Shown: one piece after another, positions 16,856 to 26,726 of the stretch
Numbering within the stretch: the stretch's first letter is position 1
Layout of the letters: each line of letters starts with the position of its first letter
Source of the DNA: Fortiea sp. LEGE XX443
GTDB lineage: Bacteria > Cyanobacteriota > Cyanobacteriia > Cyanobacteriales > Nostocaceae
DNA: 64,000 bases
Assembly: GCF_015206815.1 (NCBI RefSeq)
Contig: NZ_JADEXZ010000001.1
Span: 148,064 to 212,063 of the forward strand
Direction: 5' to 3'
Notes under the pieces: generated by a model
The model's database searches: none
Seen by the model: only the letters and a program-made list of their open reading frames with translations
Told to the model about the DNA's origin: nothing
Translations under genes and position numbers: made by a program

Positions 16856-17905
16856 CTAAACAGCGCCACTTTTTCTGTTAAACAAAATAGCTACAGTTTT
16901 AAAAATTAATTTTAAATCGTACAACAAACTCCAATTTTTTTGATATTGCAAATCTAAACGAATGACATCTTCAAAACTGCGGACTGTAGACCGACCGTTA
17001 ACTTGCCATTCGCCAGTCATTCCAGGCTTAACATCTAAACGTTGCCACTCTGGTACTTCATAACGTTCAACTTCATCAGGTGTAGGTGGTCTAGTTCCTA
17101 CTAAACTCATATCACCTTTTAAAACGTTCCAAAATTGTGGCAATTCATCTAAACTTGTGCGGCGTAAAAATCGCCCTACCTTGGTAATTCTGGGGTCGTT
17201 TGCGTTCTTGAAAAATGCACCATGTACTTGATTTTTAACTAAAGCTTTTTTGGCTTCCGCATCTACACACATAGAGCGAAATTTCCAAATTTTAAACCGC
17301 TTCCCCATCCAGCCGCAGCGAGTTTGACTAAAGAAAATGGAGCCAGGATCGTCAATTTTGATAGCAACCACAATCGGAATAAACAAAACTCCTGTAATCA
17401 TCAAACCCACTAGTGAGCCAACTATATCTATAAAACGTTTCATCCAAGAAGCTACAGAGGGATGAGTGGTGGGTAGCTGCTCTAGTTTACGAGAACCACT
17501 TTTTGGCGCTTCTATGACGTTTTCCGCTTCTATAAGTGTTTGATCGCCACTAGATTCCATCGGAAAAATTTGATCTAATCCTGTGAGGTTTAGCACCGCC
17601 ATTACTTGAGGGCTAACATCCCGTAGAATTAGAGTAATTCCTTTTTCCTGGGCAGTTTTGTAATTACTGACCAGAGCGCCTAAACCACTACTATCCATAA
17701 AAATAGTTTGCTGAAAATCAATAATGATTTTCTTGGGATGTGGGTTTGCTTGGGTTAAGTCTTGGCAGGTTTGCTTAAAGCTAACTGCTTCCAGTACGCT
17801 TAAGCGAGAAGATACCTGCACTATCGCCGTTTCATTTAGGGAAGTAACTAAGAGATTTACCTCTGTGGGTTGGCTAGTCATGAAGCTCTGCACTTTCGTT
17901 GCCAT
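16856..17905 (-). CDS. STAS domain fused to an undecaprenyl-phosphate sugar transferase
   Basis: The 349-residue protein joins two modules. Residues about 15-115 are a STAS domain like anti-sigma factor antagonists, with the phosphorylatable serine motif MDSSGLGALV. After a linker, residues about 153-349 are a bacterial sugar transferase (WcaJ/EpsE type): a membrane helix (FIDIVGSLVGLMITGVLFIP), KIWKFRSM, RRTSLDELPQFWNVLKGDMS, GTRPP and KPGMTGEWQVNGRS. That part transfers a sugar phosphate to undecaprenyl phosphate, the first step of exopolysaccharide assembly. Here the STAS module replaces the usual N-terminal membrane region. Control by serine phosphorylation is inference. Confidence 0.88.
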   Translation of the reverse strand: MATKVQSFMTSQPTEVNLLVTSLNETAIVQVSSRLSVLEAVSFKQTCQDLTQANPHPKKIIIDFQQTIFMDSSGLGALVSNYKTAQEKGITLILRDVSPQVMAVLNLTGLDQIFPMESSGDQTLIEAENVIEAPKSGSRKLEQLPTTHPSVASWMKRFIDIVGSLVGLMITGVLFIPIVVAIKIDDPGSIFFSQTRCGWMGKRFKIWKFRSMCVDAEAKKALVKNQVHGAFFKNANDPRITKVGRFLRRTSLDELPQFWNVLKGDMSLVGTRPPTPDEVERYEVPEWQRLDVKPGMTGEWQVNGRSTVRSFEDVIRLDLQYQKNWSLLYDLKLIFKTVAILFNRKSGAV

Positions 17906-18100
17906 GTAAATTTAATCTGCCAAACATTATTGTGTCCTAGAAAATTACTTAACCTCATATTGACTCGGTAGAAACAAAGACTGATTGTTAGTTATCTAAG
18001 GTGAGAACCGAGATTGCCAACGACGATTCACAATAGAACAAGAACTAAAAAACGTACTTGCTTTTATATCGCCGCAGCGCGATCGCATTGCCACTATCCC

Positions 18101-18901
18101 ATGACTGCTAACATCACAGTTGAACCTACCGCACGCCTGATTGAGGTCTTTTCTGCTATTCAAGGGGAAGGATTGAATGTCGGGACACGTCAAATTTTTA
18201 TTCGCTTTGCTTTGTGTGACTTGCGCTGTCACTTTTGCGATAGCTCCCACACATGGAATGCACCCAATACCTGTCAGATAGAACGATCACCTGGATTCCG
18301 AGATTTTGAAATTCACTCTAATCCCGTCCCCTTAACAACATTACTCGAATGGATTGAGCGCCAAAATCTACCGTCTCTACACGATAGCATTAGCTTAACT
18401 GGAGGCGAACCACTTTTACATGCGCCTTTTTTGCATGAATTTTTGCCTCAAGTGCGATCGCTCACCAATCTACCCATATACTTAGAGACTGGCGGACATC
18501 GCCCAGAACAATTGGTTATGATTCTGCCTTACCTGGACTCTGTTGGTATGGATTTGAAACTTCCCAGCGTCAGCGGCGAAGACTATTGGCAAGATCATGC
18601 AAAATTTCTCCAATTATGCCACAGCCACCCATCGTTAGATACTTTTGTCAAGATAATTATTTCGCAAAGTACAAATCCAGCAGAGTTAAAACAAGCTGCT
18701 TTGTTGATAGCAGATATCAGTCCAGATATCCCTGTATTTCTGCAACCAGTTACACCTTTGGCTACCTCTGAAAAGTTCACCGCAACATCAATACTTGCCC
18801 CAAATCCTGATCAAGTGTTGATATGGCAAGCTTTAATGAAAAAGTTTGTATCTTATGTCCGTGTTATACCTCAGACTCATAAGATGCTAAATCAACTATA
18901 A
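18101..18901 (+). CDS. queE: 7-carboxy-7-deazaguanine synthase
   Basis: The radical SAM enzyme makes 7-carboxy-7-deazaguanine in the pathway to queuosine and other 7-deazaguanines. From the ATG at 18101 the protein has 266 residues, starting with the family lead LIEVFSAIQGEG. Cys39, Cys43 and Cys46 form the CX3CX2C iron-sulfur motif (CDLRCHFC), and SLTGGEPLLH is the SAM-binding GGE segment. The longer frame from 18014 has an atypical N-terminus and is less likely. It stands as a single gene. Confidence 0.93.
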   Translation: MTANITVEPTARLIEVFSAIQGEGLNVGTRQIFIRFALCDLRCHFCDSSHTWNAPNTCQIERSPGFRDFEIHSNPVPLTTLLEWIERQNLPSLHDSISLTGGEPLLHAPFLHEFLPQVRSLTNLPIYLETGGHRPEQLVMILPYLDSVGMDLKLPSVSGEDYWQDHAKFLQLCHSHPSLDTFVKIIISQSTNPAELKQAALLIADISPDIPVFLQPVTPLATSEKFTATSILAPNPDQVLIWQALMKKFVSYVRVIPQTHKMLNQL

Positions 18902-19035
18902 AAGTTTGATGAAGTCGTGTTCAAGTAAAAACCGCACTCTATTAAGCAAATATGTGGCATTATTTACCTTAATCATTGATTAACTCTTTTTTAATCTGGA
19001 AGTCCAAAGCTGAGAAAACTGTGCCTTTTTGGGAA

Positions 19036-20529
19036 ATGTACATGATTTCTGTAAAGCATTGGATTTCTGGATTTAGCTTTTCGCTAGTAACTGCCGTAGT
19101 TAGTATTACAGGATCTACAAGTACTGTTGGTGCTGTTTCTCTGGTGAATGGCATCACTATACCTGCTGATAGTACAGATTTATCTTCATCTAGTACTAAT
19201 AGTGCTAACACCAATCGCTTAGGGTTTTTCTCTGACTTGTACTACGATCGCAACAACAACGTGTATTACAGTTTGGCCGATCGCGGACCTGGTGGCGGTG
19301 TTATCGACTACAACACACGGGTACAGAAATTTTCCTTAGATGTCGACCAAAATACTGGTGCAATTAGCAATTTTCAGTTATTAGACACCATTCTCTTCAC
19401 CCAAAATGGTCAAAATTTTAACGGATTGAACCCCAGAATACTTAATGGGAATGCCAGTGTTCTCGGTCGCAGCTTTGATCCAGAAGGATTTGCGATCGCA
19501 CCTAATGGTAATTTCTATATTTCCGATGAATATGGCCCTTCTGTGTATGAATTCAGCCCAACAGGTTCCTTCCTTCGGGCATTTGCCACTCCCAGCAATC
19601 TCATTCCGAGACAAAGTGATGGCACAATTAACTACGTTGATGGTCTTCCAACCATTTCCACTGGCCGTCAAGATAATCGTGGCTATGAAGGCGTAACCCT
19701 CAGCCCAGATGGCAGTAGACTATTTGCTATGCTGCAAGACCCCTTAGTTAATGAAGGTTCTCCCGACGGACGGCGCAGTGGCAATCTAAGAATAGTAGAA
19801 TTCGATACAAACACTGGTGATAGTACTGCTCAATACATCTATCAGCTAGAGAGTTTGGCAGATATTAATGCTCGTGTCCCAGATAATCTTTTTGGAGCTA
19901 ACGCCCAAGGGCGCAATATTGGTATTAGCGCCATCACAGCCTTGAATAATAATGAATTTTTAGTCTTAGAGCGAGATAATCGTGGTTTTGGTGTAGAAGA
20001 TCCCACTGGTGCAATCCCAGTTGGGACTAAACGCATCTACAAAATCGACCTGACCGGTGCAACCGATGTGACTGATATTAGCTTGACAGGTACAAATACC
20101 TTACCTGCTGATGTTACGCCTGTAAGCAAGACGCTGTTTGCTGATATTGCCGAATTTCTGAGAAACGCCGGACAACCCATTCCAGAAAAACTTGAAGGCT
20201 TGGCAATTGGGCCACAACTTGTTGATGGTTCCTACGCCTTAATTGTGGGTACAGATAATGACTTCAGTGTGACTCAGAACAACAGTAATGTGCAGTTTGA
20301 TGTTTGTACAGATGGGACTAACTTCTCGCAAGTCCCCATTGACAGTGGTTGTCCAACAGGACAGTCACTTGTTCCTACATTCGTTTACGCTTTTAGAGCC
20401 AGTCAACAGGAATTAGCAGGATTCGTACCACCAGCCAGAGTCCCAGAACCAACAACAACTGCTGGACTAGTCTTACTAGCTTCTAGTGCTTTGTTTTTGA
20501 AGCGGCAGTTTAAATCTATTCAAGGGTAA
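19036..20529 (+). CDS. Secreted phytase-esterase-like protein with PEP-CTERM tail
   Basis: The protein has about 497 residues. It has an N-terminal signal peptide (SVKHWISGFSFSLVTAVV, then SITGSTSTVGA) and an esterase-like-activity-of-phytase domain, with DRGPGGGVIDYNTR, FDPEGFAI, YISDEYGPSVYEF and RGYEGVTLSPDG. The C-terminus VPEPTTTAGLVLLASS followed by a basic end is a PEP-CTERM sorting signal, removed by an exosortase during export. The substrate is unknown; phosphatase or esterase activity is a family-level guess. Starts at 19036 or 19042 are better than the longer TTG frame because they begin right at the signal peptide. Confidence 0.82.
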   Translation: MYMISVKHWISGFSFSLVTAVVSITGSTSTVGAVSLVNGITIPADSTDLSSSSTNSANTNRLGFFSDLYYDRNNNVYYSLADRGPGGGVIDYNTRVQKFSLDVDQNTGAISNFQLLDTILFTQNGQNFNGLNPRILNGNASVLGRSFDPEGFAIAPNGNFYISDEYGPSVYEFSPTGSFLRAFATPSNLIPRQSDGTINYVDGLPTISTGRQDNRGYEGVTLSPDGSRLFAMLQDPLVNEGSPDGRRSGNLRIVEFDTNTGDSTAQYIYQLESLADINARVPDNLFGANAQGRNIGISAITALNNNEFLVLERDNRGFGVEDPTGAIPVGTKRIYKIDLTGATDVTDISLTGTNTLPADVTPVSKTLFADIAEFLRNAGQPIPEKLEGLAIGPQLVDGSYALIVGTDNDFSVTQNNSNVQFDVCTDGTNFSQVPIDSGCPTGQSLVPTFVYAFRASQQELAGFVPPARVPEPTTTAGLVLLASSALFLKRQFKSIQG

Positions 20530-20542
20530 GTAAATTCTTTTT

Positions 20543-20567
20543 CGTGTGGGTATTGCCTACCCACACG
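20543..20567. terminator. Bidirectional hairpin between convergent genes
   Basis: CGTGTGGGTA pairs perfectly with TACCCACACG around TTGCC, 14 bases after the PEP-CTERM gene and 13 before the stop of the convergent gene. On the minus strand the hairpin is followed by AAAAAGAA rather than T, so it is more likely to act by structure. Confidence 0.6.
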
Positions 20568-20579
20568 ACTGTCTGATTT

Positions 20580-21224
20580 CTACAGTCTGTCCTCATCTGT
20601 AGAACGAGATTTAGCTTTTGCCTTATTGGCACTACGTTTGAGGGCAGAGAGTCGTGCTTCATAACGAGACCGTTGGCGTTTGCTGGGAGTAGTATCAATT
20701 AGTGTTTTTAAAGCACTACCAAGACTCTTATAAGCATTGGGGAGGCTGTAACCAAAGCGAGTTGCTAATGCGATCGCTTTTTCGTCAGCATTTAGCAATT
20801 CTCTCACTTGCTTCTCACCATTATTCTTTTGATATAGTCGCCAGCCAGAAACACCACACAGCGCTAAAGCTAACACCAGCAATAAGCCATCTTGTACCCA
20901 CAACTCGCCTACAGCACCGCCTAACCCAATAGCTAATGCTGCCATTTCCCAACCATCTTTGGGAATTGTGTCATTTTGTATGCGGGCAACTTCATGCCAG
21001 AAAAGCAGATTACGCTGATCCATTGCGAGAGCATCCCATTTCACCAAGTCAACTTGGATTTCTACCTGATCTTTACCAATTTCTTCGCTACGGATCAGGG
21101 GTGGATTGACCTCAGTTGTACCTTCAACTGTGACCCAGCTTTGCAATTCTGGTGGTAGTAAGCCTTTTAATCGCCGGAGTTCACTCATTTCTGCTTTGGC
21201 AGAGGAGGTTGCATAGGATGTCAT
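20580..21224 (-). CDS. DUF3318 family membrane protein
   Basis: The 214-residue protein matches the cyanobacterial DUF3318 family: an N-terminal SELRRLKGLLPPELQSWV, the segment LLFWHEVARIQ that resembles a metalloprotease HExxH site but lacks the second His in spacing, two hydrophobic segments (about residues 95-135), and a basic, lysine- and arginine-rich tail. The function is unknown. It is a single gene on the minus strand. Confidence 0.72.
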   Translation of the reverse strand: MTSYATSSAKAEMSELRRLKGLLPPELQSWVTVEGTTEVNPPLIRSEEIGKDQVEIQVDLVKWDALAMDQRNLLFWHEVARIQNDTIPKDGWEMAALAIGLGGAVGELWVQDGLLLVLALALCGVSGWRLYQKNNGEKQVRELLNADEKAIALATRFGYSLPNAYKSLGSALKTLIDTTPSKRQRSRYEARLSALKRSANKAKAKSRSTDEDRL

Positions 21225-21301
21225 AAAATCCAGCCCTAAAAAATTTCAGTATATAGTGAGGGTATCACTTTGGAGTATAGCTATTTAAGTGGTGATTCGC
21301 C

Positions 21302-21859
21302 TCACTCACTAGGAAAAATTCCCCGCTTTTTTCTAGCTTCCATAGCCCTTTCTAGAAGCTCTAGTAAACCGGGTGCTTCCTCCTGAATACTGAGTAACAT
21401 TCTTTCTCCAATCTCTATATTCCCTGGATCTTCGCCTGTTGCCATAACTTCTTGCAACCGAGGGATAGCTATGCCATCGACAATTTGAATTAACCCACTC
21501 AAACAACGATGAAATTGCTTTTCTGTGAGAATCGAGTCTTCCAGCGGAAATTCAATAATGGCACGGATTTCACCATCGGATGGGTCATATTCCCATTGCA
21601 GCATTTTGGTTTCCCAAGAAATGGCTAACATCGTCTGTAGAATAGCCCCTTTGTGAGGATGGTCTTGCACTCCTGCCAAAACTTGAGGCGCAAAAATTCG
21701 GAAAAATTTTCCCTCCTCATCCAATTGGACAACTATGAGAAAATCTTCCAGGTTATCAGCTTCCACCCCTGTGATAATTCGGTCTTCTTCATCATCAAAG
21801 CGGTAGTCCCAACCTAGTTTGTCTAAGTAATTGGCAATCTGTTCGAGATTTGCTCCCAT
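21302..21859 (-). CDS. YbjN-like domain protein
   Basis: The 185-residue soluble protein starts GANLEQIANYLDKLGWDYRF and continues with ITGVEADNLEDFLIVVQLDE, a pattern of the YbjN family, whose fold resembles type III secretion chaperones. The function is unknown, possibly regulatory or chaperone-like. The start at 21859 has a GAGG site five bases upstream; the longer frame to 21922 has none. The C-terminus is helical and charged. Confidence 0.65.
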   Translation of the reverse strand: MGANLEQIANYLDKLGWDYRFDDEEDRIITGVEADNLEDFLIVVQLDEEGKFFRIFAPQVLAGVQDHPHKGAILQTMLAISWETKMLQWEYDPSDGEIRAIIEFPLEDSILTEKQFHRCLSGLIQIVDGIAIPRLQEVMATGEDPGNIEIGERMLLSIQEEAPGLLELLERAMEARKKRGIFPSE

Positions 21860-22167
21860 AAAAGCCTCATAAGAAATGGTGGAGCGGCTGTCACCAAAAC
21901 TAGTGTAACCTGCTAAGGGCATGTGTTTAGGTTGGTGTGGCTACTTCTGCTTATTGAGAAGTATGCAATTAATTTCTGCACACTTGCTGAATTTATTTGC
22001 TGATTTATCTAAATTCTATGAAATAAGAAAATTATGTTTTAGGAAGTAAGCATGAGGACAAAATATCTATAAACATTTGTATCTCAAGAATCAATATTTA
22101 AGTAATAGTTAAAAACTTCAATAGTCTATTTTTAAAAATAGCACTCTTAAATTATTAATTAAAAATA

Positions 22168-22200
22168 AGATCCCCAACTTTTAAAAGAGTTCGGGGATCT
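22168..22200. terminator. 33-nt hairpin, family copy 3
   Basis: AGATCCCC and GGGGATCT pair, continued by AACT/AGTT with one bulged base. It lies alone in the 446 bases between the YbjN-like gene and natF, so here it is not directly after a gene. The rest of 21860-22305 is AT-rich with no gene. Confidence 0.6.
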
Positions 22201-22305
22201 GAGACTCTCGATTTAAAAAAACTGCAAAAAGCTTTATATTACAAACATCGACTTTTTTAACAAAAATATTATAGTCGTCTACACATGTTTTAGCGTTTAA
22301 TATTC

Positions 22306-23361
22306 ATGAAGTTTATGCGAAAATCAGCTTTAATCCTAGCGATCGCACCTCTAATCTTTACCATCGCCGCTTGTAGTGGAGAATCAGATCAAACAACCAG
22401 TAACCAAGGTAGCGATCGCACAGATACGGTTAAAAGTCGTGGTCAGCTAATTTGTGGTGTTAGTGGCGAAATTCCAGGGTTTAGCTTTGTGGGTACTGAC
22501 GGCAAATACAGTGGTATAGATGTAGATGTTTGCCGTGCAGTAGCAGCTGCAATGTTTGATGACCCAAATGCCGTAGAATTTCGCAATCTCAACGCCAAGG
22601 AACGGTTTACCGCTGTACAAACTGGGGAAGTAGATATTCTCAGCCGCAATACCACTTGGACATTGAGCCGTGATACCTCCGTTGGTTTAGAATTTGCCCC
22701 AGTAGTTTTTTATGATGGCCAAGGGATTATGGTTCGCAAAAATAGTGGTATTAAATCCTTGGCAGACTTAAAAGATAAAGCAATTTGTGTACAAACTGGT
22801 ACAACCACCGAACAAAACTTAGCCGACCAAATGCGAAAACGTGGGATAAACTATAAACCCGTTGTTTTTGAAGACGTTAATATTACTTTCGCAACCTACG
22901 CTGAAGGACGTTGTGACGGCGTTACAGCAGACCGTTCCGCCTTGGTTTCCCGCCGAACAACTTTACCCAAAGCAGAAGATAACATGATTTTGGATGAAGC
23001 TATTTCCTCAGAACCCTTAGCACCAGCAGTCGCCAAAGGAAACACAACTTGGAACAATGTTGTTACGTGGGTAGTTTATTCCCTAGTCAAAGCCGAAGAG
23101 TTGGGTATTAATTCCCAGAATGTGGATCAACTTGCCAATAGTAATGATCCAGAAATCAAGCGGTTTTTAGGCAAAGAAGGAAACTTGGGAGAAGGACTGG
23201 GTTTAACTAACGACTTCGCCGCTAAAGTTATCAAACACGTTGGTAATTACGCTGAGGTCTACGATCGCAACCTTGGTTCCAAAACAAAATTCAATCTCGT
23301 TCGTGGCCAAAATCAACTCTGGTCAAAAGGCGGACTACTCTATTCTCCGCCATTTCGATGA
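22306..23361 (+). CDS. natF: Amino-acid ABC transporter substrate-binding lipoprotein
   Basis: The 351-residue periplasmic binding protein starts with a lipoprotein signal peptide ending in the lipobox around Cys23 (FTIAAC). It is of the BztA/AapJ type: RGQLICGVSGEIPGFSF, GIDVDVCRAVAAAMF, NTTWTLSRD and CVQTGTTTEQNL. It captures amino acids for the permeases NatG and NatH. In Anabaena the N-II system formed by NatF, NatG, NatH and the ATPase BgtA takes up acidic and neutral amino acids. Gene order here is the same, which supports the name. Confidence 0.88.
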   Translation: MKFMRKSALILAIAPLIFTIAACSGESDQTTSNQGSDRTDTVKSRGQLICGVSGEIPGFSFVGTDGKYSGIDVDVCRAVAAAMFDDPNAVEFRNLNAKERFTAVQTGEVDILSRNTTWTLSRDTSVGLEFAPVVFYDGQGIMVRKNSGIKSLADLKDKAICVQTGTTTEQNLADQMRKRGINYKPVVFEDVNITFATYAEGRCDGVTADRSALVSRRTTLPKAEDNMILDEAISSEPLAPAVAKGNTTWNNVVTWVVYSLVKAEELGINSQNVDQLANSNDPEIKRFLGKEGNLGEGLGLTNDFAAKVIKHVGNYAEVYDRNLGSKTKFNLVRGQNQLWSKGGLLYSPPFR

Positions 23362-23399
23362 AGTCTGGCAAAATGCTGAGTGAAAATAACAAATAACAA

Positions 23400-24326
23400 A
23401 TGACCAATTTCAAACCACCTATATGGCGTGACAATCGCTTTTGGCAATTTGTTGGACAGTTCATCGCTGTACTTTTGGCGGTTGCTGTAGTTGCAATACT
23501 ATGGAGTAACCTTAACCGGAATTTGCGACAATTAGGCATTCAATTCGGATTTGATTTTCTCAAACAACAAGCATCTTTTGATATTGGCGAAACAGCTATT
23601 AATTACAGACCTACTGACACCTACACTCTTGCTTTATGGGTAGGGTTGATCAACTCATTGCGAGTAGCAATTACAGGAATTGTTCTGACCACTATTGTCG
23701 GTATTAGTGCAGGAATTGCCCGTTTATCTGACAATTGGTTAGTCAAAAATATCGCTTTAATTTATGTCGAAATTTTTCGCAATACACCCTTGCTTTTGCA
23801 ATTACTGTTTTGGTATTTTGCTGTTTTTTTAGGGTTTCCCAAAACAGCAGCTAAAATTTCTCTGTGGGGAATTGTTGGTATTAGTCAAAATGGCATAGAA
23901 CTACCTTGGTTTACTTTATCCCCAGAATTTTCGGCTTTGCTTTTGGGATTAACTTTTTACACAGGTGCGTTTATTGCAGAAATTGTCCGAGGCGGGATTC
24001 AATCAGTCGCCAAAGGACAATGGGAAGCAGCGCGATCGCTTGGCTTAAAACCAGGGTTAGTTATGCGACTAGTGGTTTTTCCCCAAGCCTTGCGGGTAAT
24101 CATCCCGCCACTAACCAGCCAGTATCTCAATTTGACAAAAAATTCCAGTCTTGCGATCGCTATCGGCTATCCCGACATGTATTTTGTCGCTTCTACTACC
24201 TTCAATCAAACAGGGAAAGCAGTAGAAGTAATGTTACTAATTATGCTTACATACCTCACTCTTAGCTTAACTATCTCCATCGTCATGAATTTACTTAATC
24301 GCACCGTACAGATTAAAGAAAGATAG
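23400..24326 (+). CDS. natG: Amino-acid ABC transporter permease 1
   Basis: The 308-residue integral membrane protein is of the HisM/BztB type. The N-terminus has a cytoplasmic lead (KPPIWRDNRFWQFVG) and a first membrane helix, then a long periplasmic loop, then the permease core with EIFRNTPLLLQLLFWY and the EAA-loop (ARSLGLKPG) that contacts the ATPase. It lies 38 bases after natF and 22 before natH. It works with NatH as a heterodimeric channel. Confidence 0.88.
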   Translation: MTNFKPPIWRDNRFWQFVGQFIAVLLAVAVVAILWSNLNRNLRQLGIQFGFDFLKQQASFDIGETAINYRPTDTYTLALWVGLINSLRVAITGIVLTTIVGISAGIARLSDNWLVKNIALIYVEIFRNTPLLLQLLFWYFAVFLGFPKTAAKISLWGIVGISQNGIELPWFTLSPEFSALLLGLTFYTGAFIAEIVRGGIQSVAKGQWEAARSLGLKPGLVMRLVVFPQALRVIIPPLTSQYLNLTKNSSLAIAIGYPDMYFVASTTFNQTGKAVEVMLLIMLTYLTLSLTISIVMNLLNRTVQIKER

Positions 24327-24348
24327 CTTAATAAATGAAGTAAATAAG

Positions 24349-25506
24349 ATGACAAACAATCAAAAATTGCTATGGCTGCGGAAAAATCTATTTAGTACTT
24401 GGTACAACAGCTTGTTAACTGTTGTCTGCATAATATTGTTATTTTGGGTAGTACCGGGAGTAATAAGTTGGGTAACTACTCAATCACAATGGGCAGTAAT
24501 TCAAGTTAATTTACGTTTATTTTTAGTTGGGAGATTTCCTCAAACTCTATATTGGAGAGCGTGGATTGTCTTGGCGATCACCTCTATTTCATTAGCTATC
24601 ACTGGAGGCACTTTTTTTAACAAACAACAGTTACCCAGGCTTGGAGTTGCTGCTATTTATGCTTTTATTTATAGTCTATTATTAATTCTTCTACCTTTCG
24701 ATTTAATATCCCGCATTTGGTTAGGATTAGTTGCTATTTTATTATTAGCAGGTTTTTGGATCGGCAAAAAATTCTCTTACTTAATAACTCCTTGGCTTGC
24801 CCCAATCTGGTTATTATCTTTTCCTGTAATTCTGTGGCTAATTGGCGGAGGATTTGGCTTGCAACCTGTACCCACAAATTTGTGGAATGGTTTACTCCTC
24901 ACTTTGCTCATGGCTGTAGTCAGTATTGTGCTTTCTTTTCCAATAGGGGTTTTACTAGCTTTAGGACGCACCAGTAATCTACCTCTAATACGTTGGTTCT
25001 GTATCTTGTATATCGAAATTGTTAGGGGAGTACCACTGATTGGAGTTTTGTTTCTCGCTCAGGTAATGCTTCCCTTATTCTTGCCAACAGATTGGCGTTT
25101 AGATAGAGTATTCCGAGGAATTGCTGGATTAATTTTATTTAGTGCCGCTTACATGGCAGAAAATGTCCGTGGTGGACTCCAAGCAATCCCTCGTGGACAA
25201 ATTGAAGCAGCAAAAGCATTGGGATTAAAAACACCTTTGGTAATTCTTTTAATTGTACTTCCTCAAGCTTTACGCGCTGTAATTCCCGCCATTGTAGGAC
25301 AATTAATCGGATTATTTAAAGATACTTCACTCTTATCTTTAGTAGGCTTAGTAGAACTCACAGGTATTGCCCGCTCTATCTTGGCACAGCCGCAGTTTCT
25401 CGGTCGTTATGCAGAAGTTTACTTATTTATTGGACTAATTTATTGGATATTTTGTTATTCAATGTCGCTGGCTTCTCGACGTTTAGAAAAACAGTTAATT
25501 AATTAA
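24349..25506 (+). CDS. natH: Amino-acid ABC transporter permease 2
   Basis: The 385-residue partner permease of NatG is of the BztC/AapM type, with an extended N-terminal region of several hydrophobic segments before the core. The core has [39 protein letters not shown] (EAA motif in part) and the C-terminal [10 protein letters not shown]. Its position between natG and the ATPase gene completes the transporter. Confidence 0.88.
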   Translation: MTNNQKLLWLRKNLFSTWYNSLLTVVCIILLFWVVPGVISWVTTQSQWAVIQVNLRLFLVGRFPQTLYWRAWIVLAITSISLAITGGTFFNKQQLPRLGVAAIYAFIYSLLLILLPFDLISRIWLGLVAILLLAGFWIGKKFSYLITPWLAPIWLLSFPVILWLIGGGFGLQPVPTNLWNGLLLTLLMAVVSIVLSFPIGVLLALGRTSNLPLIRWFCILYIEIVRGVPLIGVLFLAQVMLPLFLPTDWRLDRVFRGIAGLILFSAAYMAENVRGGLQAIPRGQIEAAKALGLKTPLVILLIVLPQALRAVIPAIVGQLIGLFKDTSLLSLVGLVELTGIARSILAQPQFLGRYAEVYLFIGLIYWIFCYSMSLASRRLEKQLIN

Positions 25507-25568
25507 TCAATAGTTATAATTATTTTCTCATTTGTTTCCTATTTCTCTTAATTCAGAGGTTAAAATCC

Positions 25569-26312
25569 GTGACCAAAGAACAAACCCCAATAATTATTGC
25601 TGAAAATGTTCATAAATGGTATGGAAAATTTCATGTTCTCCAGGGTGTGAGCTTAACAGTCAATCGTGGAGAAGTAGTAGTGTTGATGGGACCTTCTGGC
25701 TCAGGTAAATCAACCTTTATCCGCACATTCAATGCTTTAGAAGAATATGAAAAGGGAAAAATTATTATTGATGGTATTACCCTGAGCAACGATTTACGAA
25801 ATATTGAAGCAATTAGGCGAGAAGTCGGAATGGTTTTTCAGCAGTTTAATTTGTTTACTCATCTCACTGTGCTGCAAAATATTACCTTGGCACCAATTTG
25901 GGTACATCGCTGGTCTAAGGCTAAAGCCGAAGAATTAGCCATGCAACTGTTAGAAAGAGTAGGAATATTAGAACAGGCGCAGAAATATCCAGGACAGTTG
26001 TCTGGTGGACAGCAACAACGAGTGGCGATCGCTCGTGCATTAGCCATGCAACCTAAAATTATGCTATTTGATGAACCAACCTCCGCTTTAGATCCTGAAA
26101 TGGTCAGGGAAGTATTAGATGTCATGCGCGGTCTGGCCCGTGATGGAATGACAATGGTTGTTGTTACCCACGAAGTGGGATTTGCCCGTGAAGTTGCTGA
26201 CCGAGTGATCTTAATGGATAGTGGTTCTCTCGTAGAGTCAGCCACCCCTGAAATCTTTTTTACCAAACCACAAGAAGACAGAACGCGCAAATTTTTATCT
26301 CAAATTCTCTAA
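25569..26312 (+). CDS. bgtA: Amino-acid ABC transporter ATP-binding protein
   Basis: The 247-residue ATPase starts at a GTG. It has Walker [10 protein letters not shown] at 41-49, the Q-loop [10 protein letters not shown], the signature [15 protein letters not shown] and Walker [13 protein letters not shown]. It powers uptake through NatG and NatH. In Anabaena the homologue BgtA is shared with the Bgt system for basic amino acids, so a phenotype of this gene may be wider than its operon suggests. It is 62 bases after natH. Confidence 0.88.
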   Translation: MTKEQTPIIIAENVHKWYGKFHVLQGVSLTVNRGEVVVLMGPSGSGKSTFIRTFNALEEYEKGKIIIDGITLSNDLRNIEAIRREVGMVFQQFNLFTHLTVLQNITLAPIWVHRWSKAKAEELAMQLLERVGILEQAQKYPGQLSGGQQQRVAIARALAMQPKIMLFDEPTSALDPEMVREVLDVMRGLARDGMTMVVVTHEVGFAREVADRVILMDSGSLVESATPEIFFTKPQEDRTRKFLSQIL

Positions 26313-26653
26313 ATCAAGTTTCCAAAAATACTCAGCGCTCCTACCCTGTGGGTTCCGCTTTGGCTGTATGCGCTCAACTCAGCGCTCCTCTGCGTTTCCA
26401 TTCCTTTCATGACTCCCTTTTTGCCTCATAGATTGAGTTGAGCAGCTAATTCATGTCATTGATTTTTTCGTATTGCAGTTATCTGCTAATAGCAAAAACA
26501 GTTGGGTTTATACTTAGCTTTAGTTTTTTATTACACACTTACATATTATTTTAAATAGTAAAAACTCTATCAAGTATTACTTAAGCAAAGACAAAAAATT
26601 TTACACAATCTTCAACGAACAACCACTGACATCAAAAGAAACTAAAGAGACAA
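26313..26653. other. Intergenic with degraded repeat words
   Basis: CTCAGCGCTCCT occurs twice (near 26331 and 26379) together with CCTGTGGGTTCC. These are remnants of Nostocales dispersed repeats. I see no gene. Confidence 0.4.
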
Positions 26654-26699
26654 TTGGATGTAGGCGCAACAAATTGCAACAAACAGTTGCGTTATCCAA
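26654..26699. promoter_or_regulatory. Two-tier inverted repeat upstream of the glycosyltransferase gene
   Basis: TTGGAT/ATCCAA form the outer arm and CGCAAC/GTTGCG the inner arm, with AACAAATTGCAACAAA-like sequence in the loop. It ends 27 bases before the ATG at 26727. It could be a leader hairpin or an operator. Confidence 0.4.
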
Positions 26700-26726
26700 A
26701 CAGCCAGGGACTCTGACTAATTTCTT

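Noticed and set aside
22201..22305. NtcA site (GTA-N8-TAC) before natF
   Set aside because: No match with the right spacing is present; only loosely similar words were seen.
25859..26290. 143-codon antisense frame in bgtA
   Set aside because: It is the mirror of the conserved ATPase codons; low-complexity translation and no start site.
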